Shown one piece after another: positions 45,901 through 60,600 of a stretch of 64,000 nt of DNA; the first letter of the stretch is position 1, and each line of letters starts with the position of its first letter. The DNA is taken from NCBI RefSeq assembly GCF_021462225.1, contig NC_061806.1, positions 22,712,144-22,776,143 on the forward strand, read 5' to 3'. A model generated the notes under the pieces. That model worked only from the letters and a program-made list of their open reading frames with translations, ran no database searches and was not told where the DNA came from. The position numbers were made by a program, and so were the translations under genes. This DNA is from Girardinichthys multiradiatus (lineage: Eukaryota > Chordata > Actinopteri > Cyprinodontiformes > Goodeidae).

Positions 45901-48900
45901 CAAGATCGGACGGAGAAAAGAAGCTCAGGTGGAAAAGGAACAGAGACACAGCCCCACTGATCGACTGCATTAAAAAAGAGGGTCAACCCGTGAGCCCAGA
46001 AAGGACTCTGCCTCAAGATTAAGAATCTGATTTCATCTAAAGCCTTTTTATCCAAACAACAGAAGTGAACTTGATCGGTGAGCAGCTGATTGCTCTAAGT
46101 TTCAGGCTTCTGGAAGTCCTGAATCAACCTCATTTATGTCTCCTGGTTTCCTTCAACTCTTCAGCCTCTGGAAACTACTGTCTTCAGAGACATATGACAA
46201 CAAAGATCCTGTTTAACCATCAAAGTCTGGAGCATCAGTGCCTGCCACCTAAAGGAAGAAAACTGAAGATTAAGTCGTATTCCCTTCAAGAAATCACTCG
46301 TTGTTACCAGAAGAATCTTCTCCATCAGGTGCATGGATGAGCCTCCGTCTTCAAAGCCTCTCCAAACTCACTAGTTTCAGCATCAGGGAAATTATTTTGT
46401 GTTGCTGAATTTAAGCTGTTACTGACCCCTGCAAAAGTGTTACTAATTAAAGAAAGCATATAAAATTCTAGTTAATTCGTGGACATTCAATTATTTGAGT
46501 CACCGTATTGTTGGTTTTTCATTGGTGGTAAAAAGTCTTGTTTCCTGATTCCAAGATATTTTAGGAGGTTTTTATAGGTTGCCGTAGTCAAGTTTGTTAA
46601 AACAGCGCCCTTGGGGCTCGTGCCGAGCTACTAAAATTAACCTAGCCCATATACCAAGAGCCAGTTGTAAAATTAGGGAATGAGCAGCCATGAACAAAAG
46701 TGGCCCGTCGAAGGTGTGGATGACCGCGATAGGCTACTCAGTTGTGCAGACCTCCAGTTGAAGAAGGGCGAGACTTTTAGATAAAGGCTGTCAGAGGCTA
46801 GGCGAGTCATTTCCCGACACCAGCTTAAACAGAACTTTCAGTAAACCTGCTTAGTAAGATCTTTCAGGTTTAGGGAAGTCCGGACCCGTTGGATGGAGAG
46901 CTGGATTGAGCAATCCCTTTAGACATAGGGAGGTAGGAGGGAGGGGTTAGCTCATCGGACAACGAAAGCGTTGTTCTTAATATTTCAACTTTATTCTGTA
47001 ACAGGAATGAATAAATAAAAATCCACCAAATAGTAAAACTCCTCCATTTTTGTTTTTCTTCCAAGTGACCCTAAATTATTTCCTTCGTATTACTGTAATT
47101 GGTGGAAAGATAAACCTGGGTCTTCGTTCAGCCTTGCTTGTCACAGTTCCAGTTTTACACTCTGTACATAGATATGGGCAAGTCTTGGCAACTAACAATT
47201 ATCTCTTCGCCATTTCCGATCCACACACATCCACCTAACTTAAAGGGTATGTTCCTTTGTCTTTGCCATTTTGAAGAATGGCTTATGTAAATGGCCTCTG
47301 TGATGCATCATATTTAAACCCATGTAAACAGGAAGTCAATAATTACAGCATTTAATTGACTAAATGCTGCAGTTATATTTAGTTTGTCGGAATACTATTA
47401 AATAAAAGTACTTTTGTTAAAAGTAGGATTTTTATACATTTTTAGAGTAGGTTTTGGAGCTATTTACACAAAATGTCCAAGTAATGCATATAGTTGATAA
47501 TGGTTGTATTTGTATATTGTGTTTTTGCAGGCCTACAGTTCCTCATTGCGCACAAACTGATGGTCAGACCAAACAAGCTGGTGGTGGGATTTTTGTGTTT
47601 GCTCTGTGAAAGGAGGCTGTTCAAAGAGGAAACTGAAGCACACGTCTTCAGTCGGGAACATGTATCAAAATTCCTGGTCAGTGTGTTTTATTTTTGGTTG
47701 TTGTTTACCAAGGTATTTATTTACTGAAGTTATTTACCTACTTGTATGACTATTTATGGGCTTGTTTTTAGTTACTAACTTAGATATTTACCTATATATT
47801 TAATTTCCTACCTTCTTTTTTACTTATTTACTAACCTGTGTGATGGATAAAATTCACACTTGCCAATCCAGTGCAGCCCGTCTAAGACAGCTTTATTATT
47901 TGAAAGGAAGCAAAGTGTCGTTCGTCAACTTAGGATGTGGTAAAAAGGGCTCAAAGAGCTGCATTTTAATGAGCTGTATTCATACATTATTGATGTCAGT
48001 TCACCTAGTTATCCTTCATTTGCCTTTTTACTTGTTTTTTATTTACATAAATGCTTCTGTATATTTACTCACTAAAATAATTTAATTATTTATTTGCTTA
48101 ATAACTGTCAAAATGAGGTGATAACTTTCCATGTACCAATGCCAAAATTATTAAAATCTCACAATTAAATAGTTAAATATTCACATTCTGGAGTTGTAAG
48201 ACTCGGAAGGTCCATGCAGGCTCATGTTTTAGTTCTCTCTTTTTTTGCAGAAGTGTGTAACCCATATTGAGATTGATGCAAACCATGTATGATTGAATGA
48301 GAGATTATTCTTTAAACGACCAAATGAAATATGTGTTTATTATACATGAATAAGAAATAAATAGAACAATGATTCTTTTGATTATCTATTTAAACATATA
48401 TCAATCATTGTGTAATTGGACCAGGATTTGTATGATGGTGATTGATACATAGAAATGTAATAAGATTTTCATAACAAATATCCTGTTAAACTTTACTACT
48501 AAACTTTGTGTAAAGGACATGATGTTTATCAACTCTGAGGTATGAGTAGAAAGGGGACAAAGGTAAAAAAGTACTCATTGTTAAAGGAAAATGGCCTGTT
48601 GAGTAAGCAGGGAGTAGAGCAGGTCTTGGGAATTGAGGAACTGAGGGTGGTGATCTGTCACCAAGATGACTCAAGACTGTGGCAAACAACATGACCTGAG
48701 AGACATCGGGAGAATTCAGAGAAAAAACAATCAGCTGATGTGACCAGTAACCAAATAAACAAAGCATGGCAGCAAGAACCGGCCAATAAGGTCTAGAATC
48801 TACTTTATCTAATGGCCAGAATAGAGGAACTGGTTGGTTGCTTCCTCGCAGAATACCTTCAAGCAAGACTGAAGACCGAGAAGAACGCTGCAGATGATTC

Positions 48901-51900
48901 AAAAGGACCCAAGCCAAAGACAAGCTGAGACTTTTGCAATTCAAGGAGGATCAACCCATGAGCCTTAAAAGTCTGAGGCTTTTAATTGGAGATCTACTGC
49001 CAGCAGCTATTAATACTCAAAGACGACTGAAAGAGCTTAGTCAGTCGACCCTGAAAGCCTGAATGTTCCTATGATCCCAGACATCGGGGACAAAAGACCT
49101 TCTTCATCTTGAGGTCTCCTCTTAACACTTCGGACTCTGTAATCTCCTGGGCCTGAATTCTCAAAGATTCTTAGTCCTCTCAGAGAGCTCCTACTTTAGC
49201 CTAAAATTCCTGCCAAGTTTTAGCTTAAGAGTGATTCAGCGAACTGCTGAGAGCGACTCTGAGCCAGGAGACGACAGAACATCCCAGCTTAGTGAGGAGG
49301 TGTGGTTGACCCTTTGCTAGGTGTGACGCTGTCTTCTAAGAGTTTTGATTAGGTGTTACACATACAAAAAAACACAAATGCACTCCTAGTAATCAGTGGA
49401 GAGAAATTAACCGAATATAGACAGACTGGATTAAGAAATGTGTAAATCATTAAGATGAAACTTAGTAAAATAAAATAATTGTTACACGGCATCAACATGT
49501 TTGAACATAGTTTATTTACAAGCTCATCATTATATTGATCTGCAAAAAAAGGCTGGTGTTCAATTTGTAAGAGCTGTAGACATGTTTTAATGTCATGAAT
49601 TCCTAGTTTTAATTTTCCGAATTTTTAAAGTTTAATAGTTCATCTATTTTTATTATACACTATTTCCTTTGCTGTCCTTTAAAGTTTGAAAGGTACATTT
49701 CTGGTAAATGTGAAAACGGTTACAAATTAAGCAGCTGACGACACAAAACTGAAGGAAGATTCTTGAGAAGCTAAACTTTCAGTCGCCAGAATGGCAAAGC
49801 TGTGTTTCATTTCGCATGACAACAGCAAAATAAACTTTGTGTAGACCATGTTGTAATGTTTGTGGGGTTTTTGCAGGACTGTTTTCATCCGGGCTCACTG
49901 AATTCCTTCACCGTCGACACAGAGACACTTCTGGACTTGGCAAAGCAGGCTGCACAGGTTCACCCTGTGTCAAACGTGCAGGTATTTCATAATAAAACTA
50001 TATTTATGACCCATTGTCATTTAGGTTTTAGCTCTGTTCTTTGGAATTAATGTCACCTGCTCTCTAAGGAAATTGACTTGGATAAACCAATCTGGGAGCC
50101 ATGTACCTACAAAAAAGGTAAACCCTTGGATTATAATAAATATTCCTCGTGGTATCTGTAACTAGATTGTTCTTCTAACTAATTTTCTTATGATTTTATT
50201 CCAGCAAAAATGATCCTGTCTGCTGCAAATTGGAGAAAAGGAAATGGCCAGTGTTTTCCCACAATTAAGCCAATGCGGAAACTGGGTAAGCCAACATTGT
50301 TGAGAACTACATCTAGCAAAGGTGTGCAACACGTTTTGCTTTACAGAGGTTGAACTAGATGTATTTAAAGCAATCAAAGGCCAAACATTAAACTGAAATA
50401 CTGACAGATCTAATGTTCTGTCATAAACGGTGACAAAGTCTCGGTTTATTTTTTACGTACTACAGCAGGTTGCCAATTTCTTTGTAGTTTGTACAAAATT
50501 TTAACTTATTTACAAATATTCTACAAGGCAGATGTTCAATCCAAAACCGAGAGGAGAGGGAACAAACCGTGAAATCTTCAAAACAAACATCAGCTTCTTT
50601 ATGCAGAAAATAGTTGGGACATTTATCCTCAAATGCAGGGGCTTGGTGACTGCTGTGTGTTTGTGTGCAGGTGTGGTCCAGTATTAGGTAGAATTTTTTA
50701 ATTGTATAAATTCAGTTAAACATTTTGCGTGTCTTTACACCTGCTGTAAAATGCTTCATGCGCTGATGCTGATCAGAGATAGCCTGATTGGGAAAGTATA
50801 ACGTTCACAAACACAGCTGGCTGTTTAAATTATCAGTAAATTAACATGGGGATATTGGAACATCTATTTGCAGGGATACTGAAATAAACAGTGATTTGTG
50901 TTGTTAAATGCTCTCCAAGCAGTGCAATCCCTCTATGGAAAGCTAAGGAAGAGACGGGATCAAACATTTTCTGGATGACATGTTTATGATGATGTAATAG
51001 AATTGCTCCAAGTTTGCTTTGCTTTTCAACCCTGGTCCTTAAGGCACACTGCCCTGCGTGTTGTAGATGTCTCTCTGCTTTAACACGTCAGAGTCAGATT
51101 ATTATAGTTATGCAAAAGCCTGTTAATCAGCCTTCAATTGATCAGGTGTGCTGAAGCAGGGATGCATGTAAAACATGTAGGACAGTGTGAAATGTCCTGG
51201 TTAAGTACTGGAACCGCTTGGTGGAAAAGCCCTTTCAGACACTCTGAAGTAGTGGTGTCCAAAATGTTTGCAATGTGGGTCAAAATCTTGTAAGTCGAAA
51301 GTATTCAGAGGGCACAAAAAAAAATATTTTTAAATAAAACTATTCTATAAATAATTTTCCTTTTAATTTTTTCCTGTTTAGAAATACACTGGACATGCAA
51401 TGTTTTATTAAACAAAAAGTCTTCTGTTTTTCGTTTCATTAAAACATTGCATGTTGCATTCGAAGGGATCTGTAAATGGATGCAAATTGAGAGAGAGAAA
51501 CATCTTAATATTACCTCATTTGTATTAATTTTCTCGGTTGGAATCCTCTGCTTTGAATCTCTTTACCTATTATTTTCCTACATGTTAACTGCAAGTATAT
51601 AGACTTTAATTTTTACGTGATGAATGGAATATATTGTTACTTATAATTGAAACTAAGTGTGCCTTTCTCTATTTTCTGCATGTGTCAGTTCCCAGGATCC
51701 CTCCAAAAGATGCCAAGAAACATCATGAAACAGGCAGCCAGAAAAGCTGCCCTGTCATTGACACGAAAGATGTACAAAATAAAAAACAGAGGAGTGAAAA
51801 GGAGACATCTTCGAGAGAAACTAAAGTCGCTGGCGAAAAAGAAGAATCTCAAAAAATGTGTCCTGAGGATTTAAAAAATGAAGGTGAGACAGACCTGCCA

Positions 51901-54900
51901 GTAACGTTGAAGACAGAGGAGTCCATGATTGAAAAACCAAAGGAGGTTGCACAGAGCCACGAACATACTGAAAAGAACAATGATGCACTGACTGAACAAG
52001 AAGGGAGCTCAAGTATCGAACAGGAAACAACTCAACTGAAAGACTATCAACAAAAAAGTGAGACAGAAAATGGGTCAAGTACATCTGAAAAATCCCCAAA
52101 TGAAACAAGTCAAAATGGAGGCAAAATGAGCCCGAAAAGACAGCCGCTCACCTCCAAAGAGGATTTGTGTTCCAAAGAATCCACAGAAATATCAACTAAT
52201 TGCAAAAAAGTGGAAAACACAGATACAACTGACGGGGAAGAGAAGCACAAGGAGGTTATGGATAGAGGTTGGTTATGAATGAACATAGCTAATTATTATC
52301 TAATGTTTACATTGAAAAATAATTTATGGTTTCACTTTATTGACAGCCTGATTCCATTGAGCATTACCACCAGTAGTTGCTTCTAATTTCTTCATCAATA
52401 TGTGTTCCAGTGTTAAAAACGTGTGTCGAATGGCGCTGTGGTGAACTGGAGTCGATCTTCCTCTGTGGGCACTGCTTGCTGAAGATCCCAAAGAAGGATA
52501 TCAACAGTCATCTAGAAGGAGCTCACCACCCGAAGATGTGTAGACTGGTGAGGACATGTGATGGCAAAGGGTTTCGCTTTTTTTTTTGTCTCATTTAGTA
52601 CCCCTTAAGTACATTAAATACAGATTACTGAAGCTAAACTTGACCACCACTGTCAAAACATGCTTCTCATTTCTCTGCTGTTGCAAGTTTATGGTTTATG
52701 CTTTTTATTTCAGTTGTTTCAGTAGTGATTGCTGCTGTTTTTTCTTGGTTTTAATGTAGCAGTGGTTTATGAGGTGTGAGCTATAGACAAATGGAGATAT
52801 AATGTTTTCTGCCAGTCTGTATGAGCTGTGAGTAATAATACTTTGGTTTGCTGGTTTCAGTGTATTTGCATTAAGATGTAAACTCTGCAACATGATCTTA
52901 TAACTTTCATTTAAATCTCAAAAAGTAACTATTATTGTTACTGTTGCTCACATCTGTCATTTTGATTTTGATTCATAAATTGTTTTACCCTTGTGTGGTG
53001 TTGATATTGTTTTTACTCAGCCAATGTTTCTGAGTCTGGTGAACCCGTTGCATTTTGTGATTTTTAATGCCTCACAAACAAAAACGTTTATGTAAAAATA
53101 CTCAACAGATATTTACTTTCATTTTAATTTCAAGTAGTATAAAGAAAATGTGGTTAATATTTGGGCTTTACCTTTGTTAGATCACATTTATAACCTTTTA
53201 TTTAAAACGTAAGAAAATTAATTGAAATCATGATTCAATTCAATAATATTTTATTAATCCCAAAGGGAAATTAAATGTTGTTATAGCTCATATTATGAAG
53301 GTTTCTTCAAATAGCTGATGTAGATGCTGATGGCTGTGGGCAGGAAGGATCTTCTGTAGCGCTCCGTCTTACAGCAGATCTGAAGAAGCCTCTGACTGAA
53401 GACACTGTTGTTGTAGGACAGTCTCATGAAGAGGATGCTCAGGGTTCTCCATAATGTTCTTCATTTTATGAAGAATCCGTCTTTCCACAATCATCTCCAG
53501 AAGTTCCAGAAGAGTCCCCAGAACAGAGCCAGCCTTCTTTATCAGCTTGTTGAGCTTTTTTTAACTCCCTGGCTCTGATGCTGCTTCCTCAGCAGATGAT
53601 GGCAGAAGAGATCACACTCTCCACAACAGACTTATAGAAGAAATGCAGCATCTTGCTGCAAACACCAAAGGACCTAAGCTTCCTCAAGAAGTACAGTCTG
53701 CTCTGTCCCTTCTTGTAGATGGCTTCATAATTGCATCTCCACTCTAGTCTGTTGTCCAGGTGAACACCGAGGTATTTATACTCCTCCACCACCTCCACTT
53801 CTTCTCCCGTGATAGAAATAGTTTTTGACTTATTCCTGTTTCTCTTAAAATCTACAATCATCTCCTTTGTTTTAGTCACGTTCAAAATGAGATGATTGTT
53901 TCCACACCATGCCACAAAGCGGTCCACCACCTTCCTGTACTCATCTTCTTGTCCATCTCTGATCCACCCCACGACTGCAGAATCATCCGAGTATTTCTGC
54001 AGATGACAGGAGTCTGTCTTGTACTGGAAGTCTGAGGTGTACAGAGTGAAAAGGAATGGTGAGAGTACAGTCCCCTGAGGTGCTCCTGTGCTGCTGACTA
54101 CCTGGTTAGACTCATAACCCTTCAGTCTCACAAACTGTGGTCTGTTTGTCAAGTAGTCTTTGATCCAGGAGATTGTTGAGGCCTCCACCTGAGTCTTCTG
54201 GAGTTTCTGACAAAGTAAATCAGGTTGGATTGTATTAAATGCACTGGAGAAATCAAAGAACATGATCCTCACAGTGCTGCTGGCTTTGTCCAGATGACAG
54301 TGGGTTTGTTGAAGCAGGTGTATGATGGCATCTTCAACTCCAACTCCACAGTGATAAGCAAACTGAAGGGGGTCCTGATGGTTTACTGTTTGCTTACTCA
54401 GGTGGGCCAACAGGAGTCTCTCTAGGACCTTCATGATGTGGGTCAGGACAACAGGTCTATAGTCATTGAGGACTGGTGGGTGAGTTTTCTTTGGTATTGG
54501 AACAAGACAGGAGGTCTTCCACAACACCGGAACCTTCTGGGCCAGGCTAAGGTTGAAGAGGTGCTGCAGAATCCCACAGAGCTGCTCTGCACAGGCTTTC
54601 AGAACTCTAGGGCTGACATGATCTGGACCTGCGGCCTTATTCCGATTCAGTCTCTTCAGTTGCATCTTCACTTGACTTCTTGAGACACACAGGTGGAAGG
54701 GGGAAGCAAAGGAAGCATCAGCATCTTCTGATATGGTTGAAGGCAAACATGTAGAAGCTGAAGGGTCTAGTGCTGAGGTGGAAGATAAAAAATGTGAGGT
54801 GTTACTGGACAGCTGTGGGTCCTGTGGGTCAAAGGAGGGTGGGATGTCTGTTTGGCTGTGAGCAGGAGAGGAGGATGCTGAGCTTGTTTCTGAACTGAAC

Positions 54901-57657
54901 CTATTGAAGAATGTGTTCAGTTCATTGGTTCTGTCCAGACCTTCATTGGTCTGATCATCCTTCTGCTTGAAGCCTATGATCTTCTTCATTCCTGCCCACA
55001 CATTTCTGATATTGCTTTGCTGGAGCTTGCTCTCCAGCTTCTTCTTGTACACCTCCTTGCTGTCTCTTATCTTGACTTTAAGTTGCTTCTGTAAACTCCT
55101 TAATAATTCTCTGTCTCCCTCTCTGAAGGCTCTTTTTTTCTTGTTAAGCAGGTCCTTCAGGTCACTGGTGATCCAAGGTTTGTTATTGGGGAAGCATCTC
55201 ACAGTTCTGGTGGGGATGATGTTATCTACACAGAAGTTTATATAGTCGGTTACACACTCAGTCATGGCATTGATGTCCTCTCCATGTGGCTGGCACAGTG
55301 CATCCCAGTCTGTAGCCTCAAAGCAACCTTGCAGAGCTTCTTCAGCTTCCTGTGACCATTTTCTCACAGTCCTCTTTATTACAGGTTGCCTCTGAACAAG
55401 AGGCTTATATTTCGAGCAGAGAAAAACAAGATTGTGATCTGATTTGCCTAGAGGAGGTCTTGCTGTAGAGATGTATGAGTCCTTGACATTTGCATAAAAC
55501 AAATCCAATGTTTTGTTTTCTCTGGTAGAGCAGCTGACAAATTGTTGAAACGTTGGAAGTGTAGCAGAGAGTGAAGCATGGTTAAAATCACCAGATATTG
55601 CCACAAAAGCATTGGGGTTTTGTGTCTGTAGCTTAGCAACAACTGAGCTGATGGCATCACATGCAGTGTCAGCAACAGCTAAAGGTGGAACGTAAACTGT
55701 TGCCAAAATAACACTGGTGAACTCTCTGGGTAAATAATATGGACAAAAACTTACTGCCAACAGTTCAATATCTGGACTGCATTGATGACACTTCACAGTT
55801 ACATGTCCTGGATTACACCATCTGTTGTTCACAAGTACTGCCAGTCCACCTCCTTTACATTTGCCGCTCCTCCTTAAATCTCTGTCTGCTCGTGTGGTTA
55901 AAAAGCCCGGCAGAGAGACGCTGGAGTCTGGGATATGATCCTGCAGCCATGTCTCAGTAAAACACATGATACTGCATGGCCGGTACTCTGGCTGGGTCCT
56001 TTGTAGGGCTTGGAGTTCATCCAACTTGTTTCCCATCGATCTCACATTGCCCATCATAATCGACGGAAGAGATGGTTTGAACTTCCTCCTTCTCTCTCTT
56101 CTCTTAGCTCCTGCTCTGCATCCACGGCGTCTTCTTTTCAACTCATCAGGGATTTGGGGTTGTAGTTGAAGTATTATTTGAGCTTTTGAGATATTAATCA
56201 GCTGCTCCCGGTTGTAAGAAACAACCCCGTTGCCATGACAATGCATCACAACAAATGTCCAAAAATAGAAAGTATTAGGAAAAATCCTCCAAGCTGCACA
56301 GCATCTGACACTGGGGAGGACAGTTGTCCAAAAAAAAAATCAACTGTATCCACCACAAGAGGAAGAATTCCCAAAAAAGAATAAATCAGAATCAAAAGTA
56401 ACAGAGCTACTCCAACCTGCTACCACCTTGAGCGGCGCAATTCTAGAATGATATGAGTGGAAACAAATTTACAATTAATTTACATTAATTGTATCATTTT
56501 TCCTTCAGTAAATAATAAAAATGGGTCCCACAGACCCGGAAACCACATAAGGGTTAACTTATTTATCATTTTCATGTGCCAAATGCACTGTGTATAATCT
56601 CTTTTTGCCATTCTGCTCTTTATAGAGTAACATACGTATAACAAGCTGATATTAACTTGTTAATTACTCAGGAAATCTGTGCCTCAGAGCGGCTGCCCAT
56701 TGATTGCATCTTTTTATTTTAAAGTAGCGTTGAATAGTAAGAATTGTTGGATGGCGCTGCTTTAGTTTTTTCACCATGGCTTTCGTCTTTTTTTTTTTAC
56801 CACCAGCAGTATTTCCAAACACCCAAGTTTGCCAGGTGGGGGAGGGGCGTGGTTGTCTACCAGGGTAACTTCTGGTCAGTCCAACACTTTCTCTGGGATC
56901 TGTTTTAAAGGACTTCAAACTGGGGGCACAGTTTGATGAAAATTTTAGCTTTTTTTTTAAACTGGTAATTTCCAAAAATCTTAAAGTCATTTAGACTTTA
57001 TTGATCCCGTGGAGAGGTTCCCTCTTCAAGCAGAGGTACAGCAGCATAAAAATATATAACAGCACATAAACACGTATAGTATATATGTATCCATACATGA
57101 ACAATGCATAAAGAAAAATAAACAGAGAACCAGTAGCGGGTTATTGCACAATAATCACTTATGGCACGCAGCGTAACAGTGTAACCATTCATAATTTAAT
57201 CCTCAAATGCATTAATTATAAGGGGGGGATATATTATAAAATGTATAACTGTATAAAAGAGAAACTATATAGTTGGTTGCTTTGTTTAAGCAAAATAAGA
57301 TGATGTTTGTAGGTAATTGTTGTTGTCTTGACTTCAGGTGGTACATCTTGAAGAAGAAATGTACGGTCAAATCTCAAATAAAAGCTTCCAGTCAGGTGGG
57401 GGTTTCATCCATCTTTAACACCAATCTTTTATTCAGTTTTTGTCACTTAGAAAAATGTATGTAACTTGAGTCTTAACTTTTCTGGCTTTTCAGCATCTCT
57501 TCAAGACTTCCTCTACAAAGTGATACAAAAGACGGTGAGACCAGACCATTGGTTCAACAGTGGGTCGTCTCTCAGGTCCTCTGCTCAGGCCTGTGTCACG
57601 CCTAACGTTTCAGCAGCACCTCGCAGCAAACAGAAAGTCAAGGAAAAGGTCAGTTTG

Positions 57658-57689
<32 letters not shown>

Positions 57690-60600
57690 GGAGCAAACAT
57701 TTATGACATTGAATGTAGTATTTTGTTCTTTGAAGAGTTTATTGTTCCAACGTTGGCCTTTCGTTTTTTAGCATAAGATGATGTGATAACACACTAAAAG
57801 GACATAGCATATTTTACATTTGTGAAAATCTTGAGGGACAAATGCCAGAAACGGTCTTCAAAGCAGCACTTTGAAGTAGACAAAGTAAAGAACTTTGGAA
57901 CAAGCAAGTTGGTTTGCAAAATATTTGACCACATTTCAACTAATTGGAACAAAATGTTAAGTTGACAAGCCGACAATTAGAAATGTTTCCATTCGGGGAA
58001 ACAGAACAAAGAGTTCATGGTAGGTTTATGTGAATCTGTTTTGGTGTATGGGAAAGTCACATACAAGATTTGGTATCTCTATCTTTGGAGCAGATTTTTA
58101 TTTGATTTTTGTTTTTTTCTGATTTTGGGTCTGATGTTCTTGGGATGAGAAAAGATAAATTACTTTATTTCCAAACAGCATGCAACCCTGTACAGAAACA
58201 GTGTAGCAATGGAAGTAATGATAGTGAAATTCTTTCCTGTAGCTGTTAAGGTCATGCTGACCCAGTGTACGTGACTCTGGGGTGTTTACAAAAAACAACC
58301 ATGGAAATGTTTAGAGAATAGTGCCAGAAGATTGAAATAAATCACAAGATAAAGGTGAATTGGTTAGGATTATCACATTAAACACCAATGATAGGACTTT
58401 CTTTTTCTGTAAAACCATTTTGTGTCCGCTGGTCTCTCTACTGGTCTCTCTACTACTATCATCCTGCTTAGTCTGTGTGGGTCTCTGTGTTACGTCTAAA
58501 TTATACCTCATGGAAACAGGAAGTCATTACTCTATTCCTTCACAGATCTGTCTTTAACCCAGCTTTAGAGTGCGTTTACATTCAATTTGTTCCTGAGAGC
58601 CGCGACACTTGTCATCAGCTTAAAACAATGCATTTAAAAGTTTTTAAATTTTCTCAAATACATTCTGTCCAGTGTTGGATGCATAGAAAACTGTTTCACA
58701 ATGGGAAGAGCCAAAACCTGCGTGAATGCAATAAAGCTGTCTCACTTCACTTCAAGTGCATCATGGCATTTAAATGTTAATTCGTATATCTGCATATTTC
58801 TCAGCATAGTTTCAGTTGAGGAGTGGAAACTGGAACAGCTAATTCTGCTTTTAGGTGTTGCGAGACCAGACACATGAGTGATAAAAAAACATAGAAGCTT
58901 TGTACAGCACACTTTATCAGACATATCAACCCAACACCATGAAAGGAACGGGAGTAAATCTTATGTTTTCAGACGCCAAAAGCTAATTTATTTTGACCAC
59001 CTATAAAGATTTACAGCACTGGACTCTATCCGCAGGAAAGAACCATGTAATTAGAGTACAATACATATTTATCTTCTTGGGCATGCACGCCCCGTACAAT
59101 ATGCTGGACTTAGGCATGCACCGCGATCTAATTGGCCATATGCTGATACTGTGGGCAAGCCAGCCTCTGCACACATGAGCTCTCTGGAATGTGCCACAAA
59201 GTGTGTGAGTGTTGTTCTCAGACACATATCTACTATCAGTAGGTCTGTTGCAATTAGAGAGAAGACGGGAATACATTTTTTTCTTAGTTCTAAGGAGATT
59301 CAATGAATACAAAGAGACATTACTTGAAATACCATTAAAAGGTACTGACACACAAACTGACCAGTATATGTCTAGTATCAGTTCAAACAGAGTTAAATGA
59401 CTAATATAAATTTAAACACTAGTAGTTAGAAAAAGTCAATTCTAACATAATTATGATAATTTTCCACTTCCAGCTAATGAAAACACAGTATTTAAGATTA
59501 AAAAGTTATGTCAGCACTATAAAACTTTTTTTTAAAATGTAGGCTTAATTAAATGTGGGCTCAATACCTTTTTAAAGGTTTTTATTATCAAAAGGTACTT
59601 TTAATCTGACAAACAAGCCTCATTTGGGCACATATTCAAATTTATTAAATATATTTGTGTGTTTGCTCTTCAAAATAATCAATAAAATGCTACCTGTCTG
59701 AACTGATAAGTAGATGAACACGTTCAACGTCCAGTGGGCAGCGAGTTATACCCAAGAGGAAAACGGCATTACGACAACCAGCCTTCTCATTGAAAACAAA
59801 ACCAGAATGGACCAACATTTCAACAAATAAAAAAAATAAGATTTGCATAGAAAGAAAAGAGTACATTTTTTAAAGACAGATTTGCCATGATTAATTTGAT
59901 CATTTAGCATGATCCTCTTTAGCAAAAAAGATAAAAATGTCTCATGTTGTGACATTACCCATATATTTTGAGTGAAGTAGGACAGGGAGACAAATGCAAT
60001 GCTTTTATTATTTTGAATGTTTTTATTTTTTAACTTGAACTTTCATTACGTATTTTATTTATTTTATTTTATTTTTTAGCTGTGTATAAGCTGTGTATTG
60101 TTTTCTGTACTGCTTTTTGTTTAAATAATGTTTTTGTGTGTCTGGGACTGCAGATTGAAATTAGTTATCTGTTATAAAGCCCGATAAGAAATGTTTGATT
60201 GCTGTAATGCCAACAAAGGTTTTTCCACCGATTACTAAGAGGGATATATAATCATTTTAAACATGCCATTTTTTAAATAAAAAGGGAATACTTTTTTTTA
60301 AGTTAAAACTCCTTTTACATTGGTTTATCTGCTGAGAGATGACTGTTCCATTTCCAACAAGAGACAAACTTAGTTATAAAAAATTAATTTTATGAAAAAA
60401 GAACGCTTTCAAAAATGTAATAATTTGACACAAACCTGGTGAGTCATGTAATTAAATTGTACTTTTAGAAAGAAAACTGAAGATTCTGCTAATTTTGGTC
60501 ATTATCTCGTTAAAGGTGGTGTATAATTCAGAAGAGGGTGGCGCAGCTCCAGACGCATCTGAAATGACTGCAGCCAAGTGCAGACCGGACCACGGGACAT

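Larger units (their letters stand above)
57649..60515. other. Intron 32
   Basis: Begins near a (TA)n tract and holds repeat R1 copy 2 at 58140-58395. No gene was found in the rest; open frames here are short and lack motifs. Confidence 0.45.

Noticed and set aside
52981..53130. TTTACTCAG|CCAATG... as the missing cassette 7 linker exon
   Set aside because: The only usable donor would leave six codons and it lacks resemblance to other linker exons.
56664..56990. 108-codon minus-strand open frame
   Set aside because: No domain; lies in repeat-rich intron with A-runs that keep the frame open.
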